NCBI GenBank assembly: GCA_938002705.1
Contig: CALLAG010000404.1
Span: 1 to 8,915, forward strand
Direction: 5' to 3'
Length of the DNA stretch: 8,915 bases
DNA from: an uncultured Saprospiraceae bacterium
Lineage (GTDB): Bacteria; Bacteroidota; Bacteroidia; Chitinophagales; Saprospiraceae
Shown: piece after piece, positions 1 through 6,799 of the stretch
How the letters are laid out: every line of letters starts with the position of its first letter
Position numbering within the stretch: position 1 is the stretch's first letter
The notes under the pieces: generated by a model
The model's database searches: none
What the model was told of the DNA's origin: nothing
What the model saw: the letters and a program-made list of their open reading frames with translations, nothing else
Program-made: the position numbers and the translations under genes

Positions 1-401
1 TTCTTGGCTGAACAGAAAACTGAAATTTTCTTAAGCGAATACAATGAACATATACTGCGTTGTTCATCAGTCATTTAGCGAAGGCTATAATCCCTCTTCT
101 CGCCTTGTCTATGTCCATTCTATTCTACTTTCAACTCAAGATGCAGTAAATAGAAGTACTCTAAAATTAATTGTCAAGTACTTTACCATCGATAATATTA
201 ATTATACGAGTCATTGCATCTCGCCGTTCAGTTTATAATATTTGTTTTTTAACAATATGAAATAATACCATCTATGATTGAAAGTGTCGTGATATAATCG
301 ACATAATCAGACATAATGGTTCAAGATGAATTCTCAATATTAAGGGTGTTAATGATCATGCTTTCGGAAAAGTTCGAAAGCAGGTCATTTTTTTTGAGAA
401 C
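1..401. other. Gene-poor left flank
   Basis: No convincing gene is visible here. A plus-strand frame of 64 codons from 44 to 238 has low-complexity, unprotein-like content and no promoter or family motif, so I do not call it. Two minus-strand frames that begin at 74 and 67 stay open to the left edge but cover only about 24 codons. Small structures present are a 7-bp inverted repeat (ATGAACA at 44-50 and TGTTCAT at 61-67), a near-tandem 10-bp pair (GACATAATCA, GACATAATGG) at 300-319, a single copy of AAGGGTGT at 342-349 that matches the 8-bp repeat at 4863-4934, and the hairpin described separately at 359-382. Confidence 0.6.
359..395 (+). terminator. Hairpin with T-run downstream of the operon
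   Basis: Arms TGCTTTCG (359-366) and CGAAAGCA (375-382) form a perfect 8-bp stem with an 8-nt loop. A run of eight T lies at 388-395, five bases after the stem on the plus strand. It sits about 20 bp beyond the stop codon of the minus-strand TPR gene, where the operon terminator would be expected, yet the T-run favours termination of plus-strand transcripts. On the minus strand the hairpin is preceded by A8 and not followed by a U-run. It may act in both directions or mainly protect the operon from transcription entering from the left. Confidence 0.5.
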
Positions 402-1892
402 TCACTTCATTCTATTCATGCCAGTCTTTGCTTTCTGGTGCAGGCTGGATTTATATTCTGTAGGTTTTATCTGCAGGCATTTCTTATAGTAAGACAGCGC
501 CGCCTCTTCCATACCTTGATCTTCATATATATAAGCTAGCTGTAATGCTGCATTGCAGGCATAGTAGCTTGACTGACTTGTACCATTATTGATTGTGTTG
601 ATAAAGTATTTTATTGCATCGGGATAATTACCTAATGCTTGACATACACGTCCCAGCCTGTAGTTGAATTCTAAAGTGAGTAATTCATTATTAGCATACT
701 TGTACGCATTTCTTGTAAGTAGCGTATGTGCCTTCTCATGATAGCCTCCATCAAATAGTAATCTTGCCCTAAGAAGAATAGGGTTAGGAATTTCGTTACG
801 CTTACTTTCTTTGAGTGCTTGCTTGTCATCATCTAATAGGTCATATCCTTCTTCTTGGACTTGCGACATGTAATACTTATAAGCAGGTATATCCTCTTCG
901 AATACCAATGCTGCCCATGCCAGTTTCTGATAAGCTTCCTTGATATAATGTCTACCACCAAAGTTCTCGATGTAATCATTTATTTTGCTCACAGAACTTG
1001 TATCTATCTTATACAATAATGATAAGCCTTCCATATAGTCTAAGTAATAGAAGTCCGCATACGCTTCACCTTGTGGCCTATCAAGAAGTGTCTTAAGAGC
1101 CATTTCATTATGTCCTGCTCTGCGTAGAATTTTAGATACTAAAAAATTTGAGAGCAGGCTTTCTTTTGGATCCAATCTCGAATTAAGAATGTAGTCTAAT
1201 CCTTCTTCTTGATCATTTAGTTGATAGAATAGTATGAATGTGTATATAGCATCCGCTTCTGCTGTAAATATGAAATCGGTATCGTAAGAGTAGTCTATGA
1301 CTTTCTTAATCTCGCTGACTCCTTCTTCTATAGAGCCTCTAATACCTAATATCTTCTTGAATAATCCAGGTAGTGTTATCGTCTCTATTAGCGAATGTAT
1401 GATGCTTAGACTTTTGTAGTTGTATATAAATTCTGGATGGTCCTCTTGATTTTCTTCAAGAAGATTATAAGCTGTAAGTACTTCTCTGCTGGCTTTGAAT
1501 AATTGATCAAATTTGGACCTGGCGAGGGCCCATTGTAGATTAATTTCTGCTTGCGCAAATTTCTTATATGGATCAGAATCTGCAAGCTTGTCATCTAAGA
1601 TATCAAGTCGAGTAGATTTGTTTTTTTCCAGTTTCTCGAATAAGTCATAATCTTCAGTGATGAATAACTCGAAGAAGTCGATGTAGTTTTCTAAGTGGAC
1701 GATAGAAAGGTTATTGGGCTCAGATTCTTGCATCTCTATAACACCTGCTTTAGCATCAGCTAGTTTTAGGTCTATTATATCATCGTATATGATCTTAGCT
1801 TGTGGTGAGTATTCGTAGTAGTATTGGCTGTAACCAACTTGGTAGAGCAGAAAGAATAATAAACAAAGGATATATTTGGTTTCAGATTTCAC
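402..1892 (-). CDS. Exported tetratricopeptide-repeat protein, last gene of the moxR/bat-like operon
   Basis: This is a helix-rich protein of about 496 residues. I chose the GTG at 1892 as start, although the frame is open back to a GTG at 1988. From 1892 the protein begins with a clean signal peptide (residues 1-23: basic start, then CLLFFLLYQVGYSQ), and the start lies 26 bp after the batA-like stop. The longer form would overlap batA by 70 bp and bury the signal sequence. TPR-like helical pairs are clearest at about 404-437 and 445-477 (ALQLAYIYEDQGMEEAALSY). Other striking motifs are PGLFKKILG...GSIEEG (174-191), YIKEAYQKLAW (316-326) and ARLLFDGGY (376-384). These recall, from memory only, the DUF3808/Iml2/TTC39 type of TPR protein and related Bacteroidota proteins. 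A periplasmic scaffold role for the Bat complex is inferred from position. It is longer than a typical BatC and I do not call it batC. Confidence 0.85.
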   Translation of the reverse strand: MKSETKYILCLLFFLLYQVGYSQYYYEYSPQAKIIYDDIIDLKLADAKAGVIEMQESEPNNLSIVHLENYIDFFELFITEDYDLFEKLEKNKSTRLDILDDKLADSDPYKKFAQAEINLQWALARSKFDQLFKASREVLTAYNLLEENQEDHPEFIYNYKSLSIIHSLIETITLPGLFKKILGIRGSIEEGVSEIKKVIDYSYDTDFIFTAEADAIYTFILFYQLNDQEEGLDYILNSRLDPKESLLSNFLVSKILRRAGHNEMALKTLLDRPQGEAYADFYYLDYMEGLSLLYKIDTSSVSKINDYIENFGGRHYIKEAYQKLAWAALVFEEDIPAYKYYMSQVQEEGYDLLDDDKQALKESKRNEIPNPILLRARLLFDGGYHEKAHTLLTRNAYKYANNELLTLEFNYRLGRVCQALGNYPDAIKYFINTINNGTSQSSYYACNAALQLAYIYEDQGMEEAALSYYKKCLQIKPTEYKSSLHQKAKTGMNRMK

Positions 1893-1918
1893 TATGATGG
1901 TGTAATATCTGAATAACT

Positions 1919-2914
1919 CTATGGAATAGTCCGTAATAAAGTATTCTTTAACAACCATTCTAAGAAAAGAAATACCAATCCTATACACAGAAACACCCTA
2001 AACTCATCAGAATATCGCTTGAATACACTGACATCGATCTCCGTTTTTTCTAATCTATCTATCTCATCATAGATCTGCTGTAAGTTCACTTCGTTAGTGG
2101 CTCTGTAGTATCTACCACCAGTAAGCTTAGATATCTCTGTGAGTAATTCTTCGTCTATCTCTACACGAGAAGTACCGAATACATATGTACCATCATTACG
2201 CCTGCTGATAGGAGAGACGGCGTTACCCATAGAGCCTACACCTATGGTGTACACTTTTACTTTAAGTTCTTTGGCGATTTCTGCAGCTGTCATAGGCTTG
2301 ATATAACCTGAGTTATTGACACCATCAGTGAGGAGTATGACTACTTTAGATTCTGACTCGCTTTCTTTTAGTCTATTGACAGCTGATGCCAGCCCCATAC
2401 CTATAGCTGTACCATCTTCTAGCATACCTGACTCCAGTGATTCTAAGAACTCTTTGATGATCCTATGATCTGTTGTCAGAGGACTCTGGGTAAAACTCTC
2501 ACCTGCAAATACAGCTAAGCCTATTCTATCATAACTTCTCTTATCGACGAAGTCTTGAGCCATACGCTTACTTACTGTAAGTCTATCTGGCTTAAAGTCT
2601 CTCGCCAGCATACTACTGGATAGATCCATGACTAAGATGATATCTATGCCTTCTGCTTTGACTTCTTCTTCCTTAAGTACAAGACGAGGTCTCGCCAGTG
2701 CTATAATAAGTGCTGCTAATCCTACATATCTTAGTAGAGGAAGGTATCTGAGCAAGACGGATTTATAATTCTGAATGCCTGGCACTGCGCCTGCATGAGG
2801 AAATCTTATTTTAGAATGGAAGTCCGTAACCTTACGATTTCTATACCACCACATAAGAGGCAGTAAGAGCAACAGCAGAAGAAACCATGGATTTTGCAGA
2901 TCGTAATTACCCAT
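1919..2914 (-). CDS. batA: BatA-type membrane-anchored VWA-domain protein
   Basis: The product has 331 residues, the usual BatA length. Hydrophobic segments lie at about 10-24 and 58-75, followed by a von Willebrand factor A domain (about 90-285) and a C-terminal membrane segment (about 305-322). The metal-ion-dependent adhesion site looks complete: DLSSS at 97-101 (D97, S99, S101), T169 in EDGTAIG, and D197 in LLTDG. The VWA domain should face the periplasm or lie at the inner membrane and bind partners through a divalent metal. The ATG at 2914 overlaps the stop of the upstream gene by 8 bp (ATGGGTAA), which suggests translational coupling. In Bacteroides, BatA belongs to the aerotolerance operon. 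No batB-like second VWA gene follows here, so a merged BatA/BatB role is possible but unproven. The symbol is given by architecture and context. Confidence 0.9.
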   Translation of the reverse strand: MGNYDLQNPWFLLLLLLLPLMWWYRNRKVTDFHSKIRFPHAGAVPGIQNYKSVLLRYLPLLRYVGLAALIIALARPRLVLKEEEVKAEGIDIILVMDLSSSMLARDFKPDRLTVSKRMAQDFVDKRSYDRIGLAVFAGESFTQSPLTTDHRIIKEFLESLESGMLEDGTAIGMGLASAVNRLKESESESKVVILLTDGVNNSGYIKPMTAAEIAKELKVKVYTIGVGSMGNAVSPISRRNDGTYVFGTSRVEIDEELLTEISKLTGGRYYRATNEVNLQQIYDEIDRLEKTEIDVSVFKRYSDEFRVFLCIGLVFLFLEWLLKNTLLRTIP

Positions 2915-3962
2915 TATCAGTTTCGTTATTAGTCTCTATAATATTGCCGTGCTCGTCCATAACGATGACCTCCTCTACACTGTTAGGATCTTTGGTATCA
3001 TTGACAAAATCTACTGCTGTATTCAGAAAGCTTTCATGTAGGCCTTCTGGAGGATTTGCTTTCGCAAATTTTACAAGATCGGCCATCTGTAGTATTTCTC
3101 GTAGTGCAGTCTCATGTGATAGTGAGAAGTCTTTATCTTTTAGCGATTTGGTAATCTGTTCTGTCGTGGACTCAAGGGCCTTAATCTCAAATCTGTTCTC
3201 TAAGTACTCACGTATCGTATATGTGAGTTCTGTCTGATATTTCTTAATTTCTCCGGACTTCCATAGAGCTTGCTGTCTTAGGCCATCAAGTTTATCGAGA
3301 GCTATAATATGAGCAGGTTTCTTTATGATAGTCGTCAGCTTAGGTTCTGGTATTTGATTGCGTTTGTATATATACCATGCTACTAATCCTAAGATGAGGA
3401 GTGGAATCAGAATATATAAGATCCATATGAAGTCCTCCCATGTTCTGGGTTCTTCCATAATCGGCGCTAGTGGAAGAATCTGCTGAGTCGTATCTTGATT
3501 AACGATGGTAGGAAAATTAACAAGAAGTGGGTTGACTTCAAGTTCCTGAAGTGTAGCTATTCTTCCATCTTTAAGTTTGACACTTGGATGCTGGAGAACG
3601 TATAATCCTGGATCCCAGAATGTGGCACTTAATGTATCGCTGTAGATATACTGCTTGCCATTCTGTGTGATCTTAGTCCTATTGATCTCATTAGAATTAT
3701 CAAACGGTTTTTTCCAGTCTATGTCTGCTTGCTGCTCATCAGTCTGTGCTATAGAACCCATACCCATCGCTGGTGTAAGTGTATCAAAAACTGTAAAGTC
3801 AATGGACTGTATAAGATCGGGACGTGTCATCTGTAGAGAATAATAGATGTCCACCTGTCCTCCTATCTTGATACTATCATCAGAGAGCATGATGCGACTA
3901 ACTATCTGAGCAGATGCGTCAGTCTGTAATAGTAATAATATGATAATTATCAGATACCTCAA
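2907..3962 (-). CDS. BatD-like / DUF4381-like single-pass membrane protein
   Basis: The protein has 351 residues. It has an N-terminal signal peptide (1-19, ending DASAQ), a beta-rich exported part (about 20-170), one transmembrane helix (about 178-198, ILYILIPLLILGLVAWYIY), and a cytoplasmic helical domain (about 215-325) containing the motifs YTIREYLENRF and DLVKFAKANPP. This layout matches the membrane protein that commonly sits between DUF58 and the VWA gene in Bacteroidota moxR/bat operons, and it recalls DUF4381 and the BatD tail. The start is a TTG at 3962 whose TTGA overlaps the DUF58 stop by 4 bp. It is well supported because the signal peptide begins there. The acidic, polar C-terminus (about 327-351) looks disordered. 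A role in linking periplasmic VWA proteins to the cytoplasmic MoxR-DUF58 pair is inferred. Confidence 0.82.
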   Translation of the reverse strand: MRYLIIIILLLLQTDASAQIVSRIMLSDDSIKIGGQVDIYYSLQMTRPDLIQSIDFTVFDTLTPAMGMGSIAQTDEQQADIDWKKPFDNSNEINRTKITQNGKQYIYSDTLSATFWDPGLYVLQHPSVKLKDGRIATLQELEVNPLLVNFPTIVNQDTTQQILPLAPIMEEPRTWEDFIWILYILIPLLILGLVAWYIYKRNQIPEPKLTTIIKKPAHIIALDKLDGLRQQALWKSGEIKKYQTELTYTIREYLENRFEIKALESTTEQITKSLKDKDFSLSHETALREILQMADLVKFAKANPPEGLHESFLNTAVDFVNDTKDPNSVEEVIVMDEHGNIIETNNETDNG

Positions 3963-4828
3963 GCTGATCTCTTTTTGAAAAACTGTAATAATAATTTGAC
4001 ATAATCATCCTGTGTATTAATGCTTATGTGGTCCGCTCGATATCTATTGAATGTCTCGTTGTAGTAATCATAATTATCGCTGAACCATTGTTGTAGCTTC
4101 TTTCTTACTGAAGCAGAACTTGTATCTATGATGACTTCTTCGTTAGTCTCAGCATCTATAGCTTCTATAAGTCCTATATTGGGGATGTCTTTCTCCATTC
4201 TATCATAGATATGCATACCTATGATATCGTGCCGTCTCGATGCGACAGATAGAGCAGGCTCATAACCTTGCGTCATAAAGTCTGATAGTACGAATACGAT
4301 TGCTTTTTTCTTCTGTATGTTATTCAGATAGATCAATGCTTTCTCAAGGTCTGTACCCTTAGATACGGGCTCGAAAAATATGATCTCTCGTATGATTCGG
4401 AGGATATGTTTTTTACCTTTTTTAGGCGGTATGTACTTTTCTACTTGATCAGAGAATAATACAGCACCGACCTTATCATTATTAGTTATCGCAGAGAAGG
4501 CTATGACAGCACTGAGTTCAGCGATGAGTTCACTTTTAAACTGATTGACGGAGCCAAAAAATGAAGATCTACTAATATCTACCATCAGCATAACTGTCAA
4601 TTCTCTATCTTCTTCGAATACTTTGATATGTGTATCGCCAGTACGAGCGGTGACATTCCAGTCTATATTTCTGATATCATCGCCATAATGATAATCTCTC
4701 ACCTCAGAGAAGGACATACCTCTACCCTTGAAAGCACTGTGATATTCTCCTGAGAATATATGCTTACTGAGACCTTTGGTTTTGATCTCTATCTTACGGA
4801 CTTTCTTGAGTATCTCTGAGGGATCCAT
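3959..4828 (-). CDS. DUF58 family protein with VWA-like metal site
   Basis: The product has 289 residues and no signal peptide or membrane helix, so it is probably cytoplasmic. The DUF58 signature is clear at about 37-66: GRGMSFSEVRDYHYGDD, then IRNIDWNVTARTGDTH. A VWA-like fold follows with an apparently intact MIDAS: D84, S86 and S88 in DISRS, T159 in KGTDLEKAL, and D183 in LSDF. DUF58 genes are almost always paired with moxR, and the protein is a likely substrate or partner of the AAA+ ATPase. The ATG at 4828 is preceded by 109 bp of spacer that holds an 8-bp tandem repeat, the only large gap in the operon. The 3' end overlaps the next gene by 4 bp. The family call is firm; the precise molecular role is unknown for the family. 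Confidence 0.93.
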   Translation of the reverse strand: MDPSEILKKVRKIEIKTKGLSKHIFSGEYHSAFKGRGMSFSEVRDYHYGDDIRNIDWNVTARTGDTHIKVFEEDRELTVMLMVDISRSSFFGSVNQFKSELIAELSAVIAFSAITNNDKVGAVLFSDQVEKYIPPKKGKKHILRIIREIIFFEPVSKGTDLEKALIYLNNIQKKKAIVFVLSDFMTQGYEPALSVASRRHDIIGMHIYDRMEKDIPNIGLIEAIDAETNEEVIIDTSSASVRKKLQQWFSDNYDYYNETFNRYRADHISINTQDDYVKLLLQFFKKRSA

Positions 4829-4862
4829 TTTATACTATAAACCTAATTTTTAATTTTCCTTT

Positions 4863-4934
4863 ACACCTTTACACCTTTACACCTTTACACCCTTACACCC
4901 TTACACCCTTACACCTTTACACCCTTACACCCTT
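4863..4934. repeat. 8-bp tandem repeat, nine copies, between moxR and DUF58
   Basis: The unit is ACACCYTT on the plus strand (AARGGTGT on the coding strand), repeated nine times without a gap. The only variable base is the sixth, which reads T,T,T,C,C,C,T,C,C from left to right. The array begins almost directly after the moxR stop codon (4938-4940) and ends 34 bp before the DUF58 ATG. On the coding strand each junction contains TAA. Because the unit is 8 bp, these stops fall in all three frames, so the array is not coding. Copy number could vary by slipped-strand mispairing. No inverted symmetry is present, so it should not form a strong terminator. Confidence 0.95.
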
Positions 4935-4937
4935 ACC

Positions 4938-5936
4938 TTATGGTACTTCTATAGTGTTGATTATTTTTTCTATGATCTGATCTTGTGTGATATTCTCTGC
5001 TTCGGCCTCATATGTCAATCCTAATCTATGACGCAGTACATCAGCACAGATATTACGTACATCATCAGGAATGACGAATCCTCTTCTATTCAAGAATGCT
5101 TGGGCCTTAGATGCCAGTGCAAGATTGATACTTGCTCTCGGTGATCCTCCGTAAGAGATCAGTGGCTTTAATTGCGAAAGGCCAAATTTCTCAGGATTAC
5201 GTGTCGCAAATACGATATCTAATATATAGTTCTCGATCTTCTCATCCATATATACTTTTCTGACAAGTTCACGAGCTTTTATGATGACATCTGGCTTGAC
5301 GACGGCGCTTATCTTTTGCATTGTCTCACCAGAGATTGTTCTCTGGACAATCATTCTTTCTTCTTCTCTATTAGGGTAGTCGATATTGACCTTAAGCATG
5401 AATCTATCTACCTGCGCCTCTGGGAGAGGGTACGTTCCTTCTTGCTCGATAGGATTCTGAGTTGCCAATACTAAGAATGGCTCTTCCAGCTTGCATGTTT
5501 CTTTGCCGATAGTTACTTGTCTTTCCTGCATAGACTCCAGAAGAGCGGACTGTACTTTAGCTGGAGCTCTATTGATCTCATCTGCCAGGATGAAATTGGC
5601 GAAAATCGGCCCTTTTCTTACATTAAACTCATTCAGGCCTGGATTATAGATCATCGTTCCGAGTATATCTGCTGGAAGAAGATCCGGAGTAAATTGTATT
5701 CTGCTGAATTTTGCATCAATAGCACCTGCCAATGTCTTAATAGAAAGTGTCTTAGCTAATCCTGGTAGACCTTCTAATAGTACATGACCCTTAGCTAATA
5801 ATCCGAGCATAAGCCTCTGTATCATATACTGTTGGCCGACGATAACCTTGGATGTTGCATTATTGATGTCCTCTACAAAGGCACTATCTATCTGTATTTG
5901 TTGATTTAATGCTTCTATATCTACTGACGCCTGCAT
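4938..5936 (-). CDS. moxR: MoxR-family AAA+ ATPase
   Basis: This is a full-length 332-residue cytoplasmic MoxR ATPase. Visible motifs are Walker A GLPGLAKT (56-63), Walker B FILADE (115-120) followed by INRAPAKVQSALLESMQE, sensor 1 LATQNP (157-162), the arginine-finger region QVDRF (175-179), and sensor 2 GGSPRAS (263-269). All catalytic residues expected for ATP binding and hydrolysis are present (K62, T63, D119, E120, N161, R267). MoxR proteins act as chaperone-like remodellers of VWA-domain partners, and the VWA genes directly downstream are the likely clients. It is the first gene of the operon and is read from a promoter in the divergent spacer. The ATG at 5936 gives the standard MoxR N-terminus, with no competing start nearby. 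Confidence 0.96.
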   Translation of the reverse strand: MQASVDIEALNQQIQIDSAFVEDINNATSKVIVGQQYMIQRLMLGLLAKGHVLLEGLPGLAKTLSIKTLAGAIDAKFSRIQFTPDLLPADILGTMIYNPGLNEFNVRKGPIFANFILADEINRAPAKVQSALLESMQERQVTIGKETCKLEEPFLVLATQNPIEQEGTYPLPEAQVDRFMLKVNIDYPNREEERMIVQRTISGETMQKISAVVKPDVIIKARELVRKVYMDEKIENYILDIVFATRNPEKFGLSQLKPLISYGGSPRASINLALASKAQAFLNRRGFVIPDDVRNICADVLRHRLGLTYEAEAENITQDQIIEKIINTIEVP

Positions 5937-5972
5937 ATTTTAATAATTATGATTGTAAATAATGTGGAAATG

Positions 5973-6004
5973 CAAAAATATATATGTCTGCTATATTATC
6001 GAAA
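5973..6004 (-). promoter_or_regulatory. Candidate promoter of the moxR operon
   Basis: On the minus strand TATTTTTG (5980-5973) matches the Bacteroidota -7 consensus TAnnTTTG exactly. About 19-20 bp upstream lies TTTCG (6004-6000), a one-mismatch version of the TTTG/TTG -33 element. Transcription would start near 5966 and give a leader of roughly 30 nt before the moxR ATG. The region is AT-rich, so a chance match is possible. Confidence 0.5.
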
Positions 6005-6071
6005 TCTAAAAGTACTGTTATCTGTTAATGAATTGTTTACATAAGTTACTTTCATTAACTAATATTGTTTT

Positions 6072-6692
6072 ATGAAGATGAGATATATCGGAATATGTGT
6101 ATTAATCTGTGTGTTAGCTAGCAATTTAGTCCATGGTCAGAGAGCAGAAAAATTAGAAATTGCTGCTGAGCAGATTAGTGAATTAAAAAACGGGACGTTA
6201 CTTATAAAGCTTAATACCCAATCTGTAAGAATACAACATAGATTGAAGTCTGGCCAGAAGAAAAAAGCTCAGAAGCTGATCGACGAGATAGAGAAAGAGC
6301 AGAATGAAATTATCCAAGCCTTTAAAGAACACTATACTTTTAGTGATTATTATTTTTTCTATTCTGACAGTTCGCATGCTGTCATAGTCGAGCAGGATTA
6401 TAGCCTACTTTTCAAAGAGAAGAATGCAAAATTGGACAGTATAGGTTCTATAGATAATCCATTTATCTTAGTGTTAGGTATACCACCTGGATACTCAACT
6501 GTAGATAGCTATAAATTTATACTACACGCCTCAGACAAAGAAGGCATAAAACCCGTATCTAAATTTATGCCTAAAGTATTTGGCACTCAGAAGAAATGGA
6601 CTCTTTTCGCTAAGTATGATTTTGACAGATCTGTCAAAGGGATTCAGAATAGATTAGATTTTTATCATGATGAATTTCTATCGGATCTATAA
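6072..6692 (+). CDS. Secreted protein of unknown function
   Basis: The product has 206 residues. It begins with a signal peptide (about 1-23, hydrophobic ICVLICVLASNLV then HGQ), so the mature protein is exported; no lipobox cysteine or later membrane helix is seen. The mature part starts with NGTLLIKLNTQ (40-50), then a basic, helical stretch rich in K, Q and E (about 50-85), then FSDYYFFYSDS (90-100), then an alpha/beta-looking half to the end. I have an impression that NGTLL...L and YFFYS recur in uncharacterised Bacteroidota proteins, but I cannot confirm a family. A second ATG two codons in (6078) is equally possible. It is divergent from moxR with 135 bp between them. A weak TAATATTG (6060-6067) is a poor promoter match and would leave almost no leader. 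Function is not assigned. Confidence 0.82.
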   Translation: MKMRYIGICVLICVLASNLVHGQRAEKLEIAAEQISELKNGTLLIKLNTQSVRIQHRLKSGQKKKAQKLIDEIEKEQNEIIQAFKEHYTFSDYYFFYSDSSHAVIVEQDYSLLFKEKNAKLDSIGSIDNPFILVLGIPPGYSTVDSYKFILHASDKEGIKPVSKFMPKVFGTQKKWTLFAKYDFDRSVKGIQNRLDFYHDEFLSDL

Positions 6693-6799
6693 TTGATATT
6701 ACAAGATGTGCTGCTATCTTATCATTTAATCGATGACTTTACACCTTATCTCTAAATATTAATTGCATTAGTACCATAATCAGTATTTTGTGAGATAAC

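Noticed and set aside
1..74. Two minus-strand frames (ATG at 74 and at 67) open to the left edge
   Set aside because: Only about 24 codons are visible in two competing frames, which is too little to support a partial gene.
44..238. Plus-strand 64-codon frame at the left end
   Set aside because: Composition is not protein-like, there is no recognisable motif, and it lies in AT-rich DNA with stops in the neighbouring frames.
1893..1988. N-terminal extension of the TPR gene from the GTG at 1988
   Set aside because: It would overlap batA by 70 bp and place about 32 residues before a classical signal peptide; the GTG at 1892 is a better start.
4863..4934. CRISPR array
   Set aside because: The unit is 8 bp, directly tandem, with no spacers and no cas genes.
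4863..4934. Telomere-like or origin iteron array
   Set aside because: It lies inside an operon with no replication gene or chromosome end nearby; low-complexity slippage is a simpler explanation.
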